64,000 bases of DNA, from NCBI RefSeq assembly GCF_030651745.1, contig NZ_JAUSCC010000115.1, forward strand, positions 18,265 to 82,264, given 5' to 3'. The translations under genes were made by a program, and so were the position numbers. Below, piece after piece: positions 26,536-35,059 of this stretch. How positions within the stretch are numbered: position 1 is the stretch's first letter; each line of letters begins with the position of its first letter. This DNA is from Methylophaga sp. GTDB taxonomy: Bacteria; Pseudomonadota; Gammaproteobacteria; Nitrosococcales; Methylophagaceae. The notes beneath the pieces are model-generated. The model was not told the origin of the DNA and made no database searches. It was given only the letters and a program-made list of their open reading frames with translations.

Positions 26536-29500
26536 ATGGTTGACTATTTCTTACGCCACCGAGCGACAAGCTATTTAATGACGGTAGTACTACTGATTGG
26601 TGGTGCGCTGTCATTTCTAAACATGGGTCAACTGGAATTTCCTGAATTCACCATTCGCAACGCCATCATCACAACACAATATCCCGGAGCCACTCCTGAG
26701 GAAGTTGAGCAAGAAGTCACATCGACGCTGGAAGAGTCGATTCAGGGAATGCCAGCTATCAAGCACATCAGTTCCGTTAGTTCAGACGGCCTCTCACAGA
26801 TCACCATCGAGCTTAAAAGCACGGTGCAGAACCATGAGCTGCAACAACTGTGGGATTCGCTGCGACGTAAAGTTCAGGATGTTCAGGCCCAACTTCCTCC
26901 GGGTGCCAGCCAATCCATCGTAAACGATGATTTTGGCGATGTGTTCGGTTTTATGGTCAACCTGACTGGCGATGATTACAGTATGCCGGATCTTGCTGAT
27001 CATGCTGACTTTCTCAAACGTGAGCTTTCACTGGTAAATGGAGTCGCCAAGGTTTCATTAAGTGGCGAACATGAAGAGCGTATTTATGTAGAAGTCGACC
27101 GCGAACGGCTACGCGCCCTCAATATTCCCCTCTCCCGCCTGCAACAATTGCTTGAAACCCAAAATGCGGTAGCTGACTCAGGACATCTTAAGCAGGATGG
27201 TCGCCGTTTTCGTATCACCCCTACCGGCAGTGCTGCCAATATGGATGATCTGCGAGCACTTATCATCAGTGAGGGCAATGGCCAATTGGTGAGATTGAGC
27301 GATGTTGCTGATATCAGTCGCGAGCTGGCAGAACAACCTCAACAGCTTTATCGCGATATGGGTCGCTCGGCTATCTCATTAGGTGTTGCGTTTGAAAGTG
27401 GCGTAAATGTGGTCGAGGTCGGCAAACTTCTGCAACAACGCCTGAGCGAACTGCAATCCCGAACGCCACTTGGTATGGATTTAAATATCGTCTACAACCA
27501 GCCCCAAGTAGTCGATGATGCCGTATCAGGATTTCTGGTGAGTCTGATGCAAGCTGTCGCCATAGTTGTCATCGTGTTAATGCTATTTATGGGTTGGCGC
27601 AGTGGTTTGTTAATGGGCTTTATTCTGTTGATCACCATTATCGGCACCTTTATGTTGATGTACATTCATGGACTTCAACTGGAAAAAATATCACTGGGAG
27701 CACTGATTATCGCACTCGGTATGCTAGTGGATAACGCCATAGTAATCACTGAAGGCATGCTCATTGGCCTCAAGCAGGGTAATAGCATTCGCGATTCAGC
27801 TCATCAGGTTATCCGTCAAAATGCCTGGCCCTTACTTGCAGCCACCCTGATCGCGGTAACAGCTTTTGCTCCGATTGGCCTGTCCCCGGATACCACGGGA
27901 GAGTTTGTAGGTTCGCTGTTTTACGTGTTGCTCTATTCCCTGTTGCTGAGCTGGATAACGGCCCTAACGCTCACTCCATTTTATTTCAAACTGTTTTTCC
28001 GCAATGTCGCACCAGGAGATGGCCAGGAAGATCCCTATCGTGGGGTGGTTTATCGCTTTGCCAGTCTTGTAATAATAGCTTGCATCCGTTGGCACTGGTT
28101 AACCTTGATGCTGATGGCGGTGGTATTGGCAAGCGCAATGGTTGGCTTTGGCTCAGTCAAAAATGCCTTCTTCCCGGCATCAAATACACCTATCTTTTTT
28201 GTCGATTACCGGACACCAGAAGGTACGGATATTCTTGAAACCCAACGTCGGGTGAGTGAGCTGGAACAAAGTGTTATGCAAATGGAAGGCATTCGCCATC
28301 TCACCACCACTGTTGGTGGCGGAGCACAACGCTTTACTCTGACCTATTCTCCAGAAGACCGCTACGCCAGCTATGCTCAGCTCATCATTGAAACGGATGA
28401 CAAAGAAACACAACGCAAACGCATAGCTGACGTTGAAAAAATACTGCAACGAGATCACGGCGATATCGACTATAAAATCGCTCCATTGGAAGTCGGCCCC
28501 GCCCCCAAAGCCAAGCTGGAAGCCCGGATTTATGGCAGCGACCCAGAAGTGCTACGCCAGTTAGGTGATCAGATTGAAGCCTTGTTCCGTGATACCACGC
28601 ATATGACCAGCGTACGAACCAGTTGGCGCAACCGCGTACAAACTCTGGAACCAGTTTTCCTTGAAGATACTGCACGACGACTCGGCGTCACCCGAGAAGA
28701 TCTGGCCAGTTCGCTGGCAGTGAGCACCAGCGGTAGTCAATTGGGTATATATCGTGATGGCAGCGATTTGATTCCGATTGTTGCAAGGGCAATCCCCGAG
28801 CAGCGCCACGATGTAGATAATTTTGGTTCACTAAACGTATGGAGTGATGAACAATCGCGCTATATCACCGCCGACCAGGTTATCAGTGAAGTTGTCACTC
28901 AAGTGGCAGATCCTTTGATTATGCGACGTAATCGCGAAAGAATGCTGGCCGTCTATGGTGAACCACATCCGTTAAGTAATGTAACGGCGGCCAGTGTGTT
29001 GACCGATATTCGTCCACGGGTGGAGGCGTTGACACTGCCGGCAGGTTATCGGTTGGAATGGGGTGGTGAAGACGAAACCGCAGGCGAAGCACAGAGCGGA
29101 CTTTTTTCCTCATTACCGTTGGGATTGGTAGTGATGTTTATTCTCACTGTCGTGCTGTTCAATAATTTTCGCCAACCACTGGCCATTTGGTCGCTCGTCC
29201 CATTAACGATCATTGGTGTAGTCGGTGCGTTACTAATAAGTGGTCTGCCTTTCTCATTTATGGCACTGCTCGGTACGCTCAGCCTGATTGGCATGGTGAT
29301 CAAAAATGCAATCGTCTTGGTGGAAGAAATCAATGTACAACTGCCGCTGCATAATGATCGCTATCACGCCGTGGTTAGAGCTGCGGTCAGCCGGGTTCGC
29401 CCGGTAGCAATGGCCGCATTGACCACTATGCTTGGAATGATTCCCCTCATTAATGACGCTTTTTTTGCCAGCATGGCAGTGGCGTTAATTGGTGGACTCG

Positions 29501-29580
29501 GGGTTGCTACCTTGCTAACTCTGATAGTGCTTCCGGTGGTGTATTGCGTGCTCTACCGGATTAAAATTCATGCAGATTAA
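26536..29580 (+). CDS. RND-family efflux permease
   Basis: 1014 residues, 12 membrane helices and two large periplasmic loops. Start FLRHRATSYLMTVVLLIGGA; motif GATPEEVEQEVTSTLEE in the porter domain. In AcrB helix 4 carries Asp407-Asp408 for proton relay; here the stretch is GMLVDNAIVITEG, so the second Asp is Asn, a variant seen in one branch of HAE-type pumps. It works with the adaptor encoded 1 base upstream and is controlled by the TetR protein. The substrate is unknown. A 10-base-pair hairpin follows at 29625. Confidence 0.93.
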   Translation: MVDYFLRHRATSYLMTVVLLIGGALSFLNMGQLEFPEFTIRNAIITTQYPGATPEEVEQEVTSTLEESIQGMPAIKHISSVSSDGLSQITIELKSTVQNHELQQLWDSLRRKVQDVQAQLPPGASQSIVNDDFGDVFGFMVNLTGDDYSMPDLADHADFLKRELSLVNGVAKVSLSGEHEERIYVEVDRERLRALNIPLSRLQQLLETQNAVADSGHLKQDGRRFRITPTGSAANMDDLRALIISEGNGQLVRLSDVADISRELAEQPQQLYRDMGRSAISLGVAFESGVNVVEVGKLLQQRLSELQSRTPLGMDLNIVYNQPQVVDDAVSGFLVSLMQAVAIVVIVLMLFMGWRSGLLMGFILLITIIGTFMLMYIHGLQLEKISLGALIIALGMLVDNAIVITEGMLIGLKQGNSIRDSAHQVIRQNAWPLLAATLIAVTAFAPIGLSPDTTGEFVGSLFYVLLYSLLLSWITALTLTPFYFKLFFRNVAPGDGQEDPYRGVVYRFASLVIIACIRWHWLTLMLMAVVLASAMVGFGSVKNAFFPASNTPIFFVDYRTPEGTDILETQRRVSELEQSVMQMEGIRHLTTTVGGGAQRFTLTYSPEDRYASYAQLIIETDDKETQRKRIADVEKILQRDHGDIDYKIAPLEVGPAPKAKLEARIYGSDPEVLRQLGDQIEALFRDTTHMTSVRTSWRNRVQTLEPVFLEDTARRLGVTREDLASSLAVSTSGSQLGIYRDGSDLIPIVARAIPEQRHDVDNFGSLNVWSDEQSRYITADQVISEVVTQVADPLIMRRNRERMLAVYGEPHPLSNVTAASVLTDIRPRVEALTLPAGYRLEWGGEDETAGEAQSGLFSSLPLGLVVMFILTVVLFNNFRQPLAIWSLVPLTIIGVVGALLISGLPFSFMALLGTLSLIGMVIKNAIVLVEEINVQLPLHNDRYHAVVRAAVSRVRPVAMAALTTMLGMIPLINDAFFASMAVALIGGLGVATLLTLIVLPVVYCVLYRIKIHAD

Positions 29581-29624
29581 ACAACTGCGGTGTCACACAT
29601 TGCCAGCTGATGCCGTTCTCCCAG

Positions 29625-29648
29625 GCGAGTTTGAGAAATCAAACTCGC
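29625..29648. other. Stem-loop downstream of the RND operon
   Basis: GCGAGTTTGA (29625-29634), loop GAAA, TCAAACTCGC (29639-29648): perfect 10-base-pair stem with a stable GAAA tetraloop on the plus strand. No T-run follows, so it is either a weak terminator or a 3'-end stabiliser between convergent genes. Confidence 0.5.
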
Positions 29649-29664
29649 TGCATCATCAATCCAC

Positions 29665-30561
29665 TCAGCTATTCATCATCAAAATACCGACCAATGCAAT
29701 AGCAACTCCCGTCAGTTGAACCCAGGTGGCCCGTTCTTTAAGTATTAAGAAGGCAAGAATAGCTGTCGGAACTGGTGACAATGCACCGGCAACGCCGACC
29801 ACAGAAAGCATGCCTAAATTTGCAGCAATGACGAATGCAAGCGTGCCCAAAGTCTGGAACAGGCCAACCACCACCACTATCAGCAGATTACTTCTGTCAA
29901 AAAACAAATCAGGTTTAAGCACCGGGATCAAAGCAGCGACCGTCAATGCTGATGCCACAGTAGCTGACGCCGCCGGCCATAACGGAGCACTGGATTGGGC
30001 CTGCCCAAGAAAAACAAAGAAAAGACCAAACCATAAACCCGCAACAGTGGCTTGCAGAATGCTGCGATCATAAGCCATAAATCCACGTTGCAACGCATAA
30101 AAAGAAGCTGATTTTGCTGGTTTCCTGAACTGCTGCAAGGCGTTTTCAGTTATGGATTTTTCGCCGCTACTGACCAAGGCAATGGCGATAACGACCAGCA
30201 TTATGCCAAGCATTGCCATAGTCGAAGGACGTTCTCCCAGCCAATAACCGACCACAAAAGGAATAATGGCTGTCCACACACCGGTAACAGCAGCAACCAC
30301 CCCCATCCTGCCATTGGATAGGGCACGATAATAGAGGATAAAGCCTGATCCAAGCGTGATGCCTGCTGCCGCACCCCAGGCAAGATCAGCAATATTTGGC
30401 GTGCCACCAAACACCACTGCCAACACAGTAATAACCACTGAACCGATGGATTGTGAGTACAGGGTCAATGTCAGTGGCGACATTTTTCGCCCCACCAAAC
30501 CACCGAGAAAATCGGCGACACCAAAACTTAAAGCGGTCAACAGACCGAAAAACAGCAGCAT
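29665..30561 (-). CDS. EamA/DMT-family transporter
   Basis: 298 residues from the ATG at 30561 (GAGGAG just upstream; the frame is open 15 codons further). Ten membrane helices in two EamA repeats: GVADFLGGLVGRKMSP in the first, NLGMLSVVGVAGALSPVPTA and FLILKERATWVQLTGV in the second. Family members export metabolites, amino acids or nucleotides. No genomic hint of substrate. Next to, but separated by 119 bases from, the LuxR regulator on the same strand. Confidence 0.88.
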   Translation of the reverse strand: MLLFFGLLTALSFGVADFLGGLVGRKMSPLTLTLYSQSIGSVVITVLAVVFGGTPNIADLAWGAAAGITLGSGFILYYRALSNGRMGVVAAVTGVWTAIIPFVVGYWLGERPSTMAMLGIMLVVIAIALVSSGEKSITENALQQFRKPAKSASFYALQRGFMAYDRSILQATVAGLWFGLFFVFLGQAQSSAPLWPAASATVASALTVAALIPVLKPDLFFDRSNLLIVVVVGLFQTLGTLAFVIAANLGMLSVVGVAGALSPVPTAILAFLILKERATWVQLTGVAIALVGILMMNS

Positions 30562-30680
30562 AAACTCCTCTCCAAACAGTTCAAAGGCAGTAGAGCTTTC
30601 AACCATCGTTGGATAAAGCTATGGATGTATTGTGGGTGACAAGGTTGATCAACGCATCGGTCTAAAGACCTATGTCAGAT

Positions 30681-31337
30681 TTAATGCGTGTTGCTATCAC
30701 GTCTTGTTGTGATAGGCGGATCCAGCAATGACGTGTTTTGTGCATAGACGGCTAAATGGACCCGACTGGACATGCCGAGCTTATCTAACAGACTACTTAC
30801 GTGTGACTTTACCGTTTTCTCGGTAATGCCTAACCGTTGGGCAATAGCTGCATTGCATTCCCCCTCGGCGAGTAACGTTAACACCTGACATTCACGATCG
30901 GTTATACCATCCCGAACCGGCTCCTCGGCGAGAGCCTTGCACGCTAGCGGATCGATAACCGTTTTGCCACTAAGCGCCATACATAGAGCCTGTTGAATTT
31001 GTTCAGCACTCGATTCATGGGATAAATATCCACAAGCACCTAAAAGCAAGGCTTCGCGAATATATTCAGGTTGCAGTTCACGAGTCAGAATGACCAGTTT
31101 CTCAGAGCGCTGCTCACTCACTAAGTGTTTCAAAATAACAAAACCGGATTTTCCGATCAGATCAATATCGAACAAAACGATATCAGCGCGAATATTTTTT
31201 AGCACAGCTAAAGCCTGATCAGCAGTCGCAGCCTCACCCGCCAGCAAAAATCCAGGCCATGTCGCAATCAGCGCACCCATCGACTCGCGAAACAATCGAT
31301 TGCTGTCCACTAAAAAGATCGTAGTCGCTTTCTGCAA
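30681..31337 (-). CDS. LuxR/NarL-type response regulator with atypical receiver
   Basis: 218 residues. Receiver domain about 5-125: the phosphorylatable Asp is present (IVLFDIDL), but the acidic pair near the N-terminus is VDSNRLFRE (one Asp lost) and the conserved Lys after the fifth strand is replaced in GYLSHESS. The C-terminal LuxR helix-turn-helix is intact (LTDRECQVLTLLAEGECNA, then KTVKSHVSSLLDKLG). Start is TTG with GAGGTG 7 bases upstream. There is no histidine kinase nearby. It may act without classical phosphorylation. The ethylene-domain cyclase lies 197 bases upstream on the same strand. Confidence 0.88.
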   Translation of the reverse strand: MQKATTIFLVDSNRLFRESMGALIATWPGFLLAGEAATADQALAVLKNIRADIVLFDIDLIGKSGFVILKHLVSEQRSEKLVILTRELQPEYIREALLLGACGYLSHESSAEQIQQALCMALSGKTVIDPLACKALAEEPVRDGITDRECQVLTLLAEGECNAAIAQRLGITEKTVKSHVSSLLDKLGMSSRVHLAVYAQNTSLLDPPITTRRDSNTH

Positions 31338-31534
31338 GATTTCACCTCAACTCAACATGTCGAAACAAAAGCGTATTCATCTGAACCTGCCAGTTCGACA
31401 GATACAACTTTCGTAAGCAAAGCATCAAGCAGTTTGCTACACATAACGCCGGGAGCACGGTACTCAGCCATATAACTCACTCTTCCATCTATATTAAGCG
31501 TTAGAAACTGCTGGTCATTGTCAGATTCGTTATA

Positions 31535-32533
31535 TTAAAAACTTGGATACGTATCAGAGTTTTGATTAACAACGACTCTATTTCGTCCGGCATTTTTGGC
31601 GCTATATAACATGCGATCAACACTTTGCAATAAGCTGACTTGAGTCTGGTCAGGCTGAAGATCAGCCACACCAATACTGCATGTTAGAGAAATTTCTACA
31701 CCATCATCCTGGCAAAAACGGTGCTGTTCAAAATCAGCCCTGATGCGTTCTGCAAGTAGTCTGGCATCCTCAATATTTGTTTCGGGTAGCAACAAAAGAA
31801 ATTCTTCACCACCATAACGCCCTAGGACATCCGTGTTTCTGATGGCGTATGACAGAATCGTAGCCGATTCAATTAAAACGGCATCGCCAGTAAGATGACC
31901 GTATTCATCGTTAATGAGTTTAAAGTGATCCAGGTCGACCATTAATAAACTTAAATTGTGTTGATATCGTACTGCCCGATCAATTTCTGCTGTCAGATGG
32001 TCAATTAATCCACGACGGTTCATTACGCCAGTAAGGGCATCAGTATGGGCTAAGCGTTCAAGCTCTTTGGTACGTTCTAAAACCCGAAGTTCAAGTGACT
32101 GGTTTGCTTCCAATAACTCCTCTTGGGCCTGGATTAACGCTTCATTTTTAGTCCGGAATTCATCATTACTTGGCACAGCCAGTGCTTTGGGGATCAAAAG
32201 CCAGATCATAGTGGCTGTCAAAATAGAGACCAGGCCAGTAGTGAATTTTGCAATACCCTCAATATAATAATATCCCTGCCAGATATTAATTAATGAAATG
32301 AAGTGAGTAATGCCACACAGAAAAATAAAGGCGGCAAACATCATAAATATCCAGTTAAACGCCAGATCGGTTCTTTTTTTTACGAGATAAATAAGCGCCA
32401 GCGGAATAACAAAGTAAGCAATGACGGTTAACACATCACCCGTTACATGGAGAAATAGGAGATCTGGTAGCCAACGCAGACAATGACCGTGAGGCATAAA
32501 GCTGCCATCCAATAATTTATCGACAAACTCCAT
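31535..32533 (-). CDS. Diguanylate cyclase with ethylene-receptor-type membrane sensor domain
   Basis: 332 residues. Residues 33-115 are three membrane helices resembling the plant ETR1 ethylene-binding domain. ETR1 residues Asp25, Tyr32, Ile35, Pro36, Ile62, Cys65 and His69, all important for Cu(I)/ethylene binding, correspond exactly to D33, Y40, I43, P44, I70, C73 and H77 here, with the same spacing (VIAYFVIPLALIYLVKK; FIFLCGITHF). The preceding MPHGHCLRW is typical of bacterial members. A coiled coil (about 128-158) leads to a GGDEF domain (about 165-325) with intact YGGEEF and an RxxD I-site (RNTD). Predicted: ethylene or similar ligand modulates c-di-GMP synthesis at the inner membrane. 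GGAG ribosome site. Confidence 0.88.
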   Translation of the reverse strand: MEFVDKLLDGSFMPHGHCLRWLPDLLFLHVTGDVLTVIAYFVIPLALIYLVKKRTDLAFNWIFMMFAAFIFLCGITHFISLINIWQGYYYIEGIAKFTTGLVSILTATMIWLLIPKALAVPSNDEFRTKNEALIQAQEELLEANQSLELRVLERTKELERLAHTDALTGVMNRRGLIDHLTAEIDRAVRYQHNLSLLMVDLDHFKLINDEYGHLTGDAVLIESATILSYAIRNTDVLGRYGGEEFLLLLPETNIEDARLLAERIRADFEQHRFCQDDGVEISLTCSIGVADLQPDQTQVSLLQSVDRMLYSAKNAGRNRVVVNQNSDTYPSF

Positions 32534-32979
32534 ATAAATCTCCGATGAGAAAGCACTATAAATACCTACAAACCGTTTCCAAAAATTGCTCTACATTTAA
32601 TCAACGAAGCACAAAGGGTTGCCTTAACTAACATTAAACTACACAAAGGAATAAATATCACAGAGTAGACAGCTTGGTATGGTTATTTAATAGTCCTTAA
32701 GAGGTACTCCTCCCGCCATTACTCCCGGGCATAATAATCAGCAACTAAAAGTGTTAGCTGAGTGAACTTGAGCCGAAGCAAAGACAGTTGTCCAGCATAA
32801 GGTGTTGGATAACCAGTATTGGCGAAATAATGCAGACCAAGATTATCGGTATTCAGTCAGTACACCATTCACATCAACAAAAGAATTTCCTAATTAATTT
32901 TGCACCGACTAAAGCCATACTCAGTTTGAGCAAAAGCGGGGCACGAAATAAAAAGTGACAGAGTGAGGGACAGTGCTAT
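32534..32979. other. Intergenic gap, no gene seen
   Basis: About 446 bases between the ethylene-domain cyclase and the methyltransferase gene. AT-rich next to the cyclase start (promoter expected around 32560-32640). No ORF with a ribosome site, no tRNA fold and no clear repeat until the hairpin at 32980. Confidence 0.6.
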
Positions 32980-33006
32980 GAGCAGACCCTTAAATTTAGT
33001 CTGCTC
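32980..33006. repeat. Hairpin with dispersed-repeat motif at the methyltransferase stop
   Basis: GAGCAGAC (32980-32987) pairs with GTCTGCTC (32999-33006), an 8-base-pair stem that includes the last codons of the methyltransferase gene. Read on the minus strand, AGCAGACTAAATTTAAGGG closely resembles the sequence at the end of the EAL gene (63771-63797). Confidence 0.55.
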
Positions 33007-33694
33007 GCTTTGATAGCCACGCATGAATCAATCCAGCCTGAAAAAACTGTACCGGAAGCTTGAAACCACCCGATTCAATAATTGACTCAACCTTCGCCGG
33101 ATGAAGAACACCCACATCATTGGCGTAAGCTTTGCGCATGCGCTCAATCGCTTCAGGCGAAATATTCGACGCTGACATCATGTTCATCCAGGCATGCAGT
33201 AACACTTCATATTCTGGGGCTTCAACATTTGATGCCAAATCGGCGCTGGCAAGCAGCCCACCCGGCTGAAGCCTTTCTGCAATCTCATTGAAGAACTTTG
33301 AGCGCTCATTTTCTTGCAAAATAAACTGAGAGACCAAAAAACAGGTCGCAGCATCATGCAGCTCGATAACGGGCAGTGAACTCAGATAACCTTCATGAAA
33401 GGTACAGCGCGACTCAACACCTTCTTTTACTGCCCTTTGCCGGCAAACATCCAGCATTGCACCGGATGGCTCCACAGCAGTAAAGCGCCATCCCGGATTC
33501 TGCGACGCAAGATAGAGCAACTCATCTCCAGTTCCCACCCCAACACAGAGGATTTTTGCATCTGCAGGCAGCTCAGCAAACAGCGAACCTAAAAGCAGAT
33601 GCATACAGCTTCGAATCGGTGCTGTTTTCGCCCACTGCGTATCGTAAGTTGCCGCCTGTTGATCAAAAAGCGCTTTTATTTCATCTTGATGCAT
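32996..33694 (-). CDS. SAM-dependent methyltransferase (class I)
   Basis: 232 residues. Motif I is clear (AKILCVGVGTGDELLYLA, about residue 42), followed by the acidic end of strand 2 (FTAVEPSGAMLDVCR) and a central FHEGYLSSLP. The N-terminus (LFDQQAATYDTQWAK) is that of small-molecule methyltransferases. Substrate unknown. GGAG lies 6 bases before the ATG. It is the last of three same-strand small genes separated by GTTAGG-type cores that look like integron cassette junctions. Confidence 0.85.
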   Translation of the reverse strand: MHQDEIKALFDQQAATYDTQWAKTAPIRSCMHLLLGSLFAELPADAKILCVGVGTGDELLYLASQNPGWRFTAVEPSGAMLDVCRQRAVKEGVESRCTFHEGYLSSLPVIELHDAATCFLVSQFILQENERSKFFNEIAERLQPGGLLASADLASNVEAPEYEVLLHAWMNMMSASNISPEAIERMRKAYANDVGVLHPAKVESIIESGGFKLPVQFFQAGLIHAWLSKRAD

Positions 33695-33713
33695 CTGATT
33701 CTCCGTGTGTGAT

Positions 33714-33773
33714 GCCTAACACCTAAATTGAGCCGAACGCGAAGTGACTTTTGAATTAAATTAATTGCCAGGA
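33714..33773 (-). repeat. attC-like integron recombination site
   Basis: On the minus strand the 60 bases from the CYTH stop to the methyltransferase leader end in CGGCTCAATTTAGGTGTTAGGC (given here as its two parts: L-box CGGCTCAATT, then core GTTAGGC at 33714-33720). This is the classical right end of an attC site; a degenerate left half (TTAATTCAA) lies inside. Size and position (immediately after a stop codon, before the next gene's ribosome site) fit a cassette junction. Confidence 0.5.
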
Positions 33774-34286
33774 TTATCTCTCTGCGAGCAAATCAACATA
33801 CGCACTTTCAATAAGTTGTGCTGGTTCAATCCCAAGCTGAGCCATAAGGTGGTGGGCAACCTCAACACCGGCCTGTGATGTCTCGCTATCGGAAAGAACC
33901 ACTTCAAGCTCAAGAAAGTGCCCAAGCCCTTCCACCTTATCGAGATGAACACGCGTTCTGTCAACGAGATACAGAGTTCGATGTTTGCGAACGCGGCCAG
34001 CTTCACCATAAGCGAGCGACAGCGTCTCTCTCAACGACGCAGGTTCATTGGTTTGCGAGCGAACGTAAAATGATTCTTTCGGCCCAACCTGATCGGAGCG
34101 CTTGTAGAAAATGAGTTCACCATGATCTTCCGAAAAAGCCCGAAGTTTCAGTCGTCCAGTGCTGCATTGGAAGAAAGTATCGTCTTGCAATATCTCGGTT
34201 GGCCCTTGGTCAGCGATCTTCGCCACTTTGGGTTCAAGAGTTTCAACGCTCTCAATGCGTGCTTTGATTTCAATATTTCTGGCCAT
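33774..34286 (-). CDS. CYTH-domain protein (class IV adenylate cyclase/thiamine-triphosphatase fold)
   Basis: 170 residues. The N-terminal ExExK-type motif is present (ARNIEIKARIES), and further basic and acidic residues alternate along eight strands as in CYTH tunnel enzymes (GRLKLRAF, LIFYKRSDQVG, LVDRTRVHLDKVEGLGHFLE, ELEVVL). Members hydrolyse triphosphates or, in class IV cyclases such as CyaB, make cAMP; the reaction cannot be chosen from sequence. It is the middle gene of the cassette-like trio. Confidence 0.85.
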   Translation of the reverse strand: MARNIEIKARIESVETLEPKVAKIADQGPTEILQDDTFFQCSTGRLKLRAFSEDHGELIFYKRSDQVGPKESFYVRSQTNEPASLRETLSLAYGEAGRVRKHRTLYLVDRTRVHLDKVEGLGHFLELEVVLSDSETSQAGVEVAHHLMAQLGIEPAQLIESAYVDLLAER

Positions 34287-34301
34287 GACAAGTGGGTAAA
34301 C

Positions 34302-34340
34302 TCCTAACGCCGTTCAGCGTTTTGTCCGTTGAAATGTTTT
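34302..34340 (-). repeat. Weak attC-like junction between GNAT and CYTH genes
   Basis: On the minus strand, AACGCTGAACGGCGTTAGGA runs across the GNAT stop codon; GTTAGGA (34302-34308) matches the core consensus GTTRRRY only in part. The GNAT reading frame ends inside this segment, a feature often seen in cassette genes. Supported mainly by the neighbouring better site. Confidence 0.35.
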
Positions 34341-34886
34341 GTTCAGCCTGAACTCTGCTGCCAACATCGAATAAATAGCTAGATCTACATACTTTCCATA
34401 ATGTTTATGTCGTTCACGAAAAACACCCTCAAGTTTGAATCCTAAACGCTCGGGGATGGCTCGACTTTTTGAATTTTCAGTTGCACAGGCTATTTCTATC
34501 CGGTTGAATCCATAGTCTCGAAAGCCAATTTCGATAAGTGCCATAACCGACTTAGTCATAATGCCTTTTCCAGAGTGTGCCTTACTTAACCAATATCCAA
34601 TCGAACCAATCTTGTTAGCTTCATCTATCTGATGAAAGCCACACACACCACACATTGCTGCGTCGTAGAACATTGCATACTGTGGTCCTTTGCCAGATTC
34701 ATATTGGCTAATAACAGACTTGATGAAATATTCTGTATCAGAGGGAGAAGTGTTGGCATCAAGCCAGGGCAACCACTGTCGAAGATGTTGACGATTGCTA
34801 TCAACCAAATCATATAGCTCCTCTGTGTGGTCCAAACTAAGTAATTGCAGCTCAATATTTTCGTCAATCTTCAAGTGCGACTCCAT
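34314..34886 (-). CDS. GNAT-family N-acetyltransferase (RimL-like)
   Basis: 190 residues from the ATG at 34886, which gives the usual RimJ/RimL start (HLKIDENIELQLLSLDHTEE). The region WLPWLDANTSPSD, YWLSKAHSGKGIMTKSVMAL (acetyl-CoA loop) and IEIACATENSKSRAIPERLGF is typical of ribosomal-protein-serine acetyltransferases, but many relatives acetylate other substrates. First gene of the same-strand cassette-like trio. The last residues (NKTFQRTKR) are encoded within a possible attC. Confidence 0.85.
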   Translation of the reverse strand: MESHLKIDENIELQLLSLDHTEELYDLVDSNRQHLRQWLPWLDANTSPSDTEYFIKSVISQYESGKGPQYAMFYDAAMCGVCGFHQIDEANKIGSIGYWLSKAHSGKGIMTKSVMALIEIGFRDYGFNRIEIACATENSKSRAIPERLGFKLEGVFRERHKHYGKYVDLAIYSMLAAEFRLNKTFQRTKR

Positions 34887-34951
34887 TCGATTAATGATGC
34901 ATATCACCAGCAGTGTTTGATTAAGTGAAGCAGCTAATTTGGTGTTTAGCT

Positions 34952-35022
34952 TTGTAACGATAAGATTCCATTAACTTTAATACATCACTTTATGGAATCA
35001 AACTAAATCATGCTGGCCCCCC
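34952..35022. repeat. Dispersed repeat, copy A
   Basis: A 59-base ungapped stretch (34952-35010) matches 62783-62841 at 52 of 59 positions; both continue into a G/C-run (GGCCCCCC here). The shared right end GGAATCAAACTAAATCA is identical. The minus-strand reading (a G-run, then TGATTTAGTTTGATTCC) resembles ends of REP/RAYT-type repeats. It sits between the AraC gene and the cassette-like trio. Confidence 0.75.
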
Positions 35023-35059
35023 ATTTAGCTTTGGAGTTTATTAGCTAAACGGCTAACTT

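Noticed and set aside
32759..32805. Possible further attC fragment (GCTTCGGCTCAAG...GCTAACAC on the minus strand)
   Set aside because: Shares only TTCGGCTCAA with the better site and has no proper core or adjacent gene end.
33714..34340. A full chromosomal integron
   Set aside because: Only one convincing attC-like junction and one weak one, with no integrase and no further cassette array; kept as cassette-like block only.
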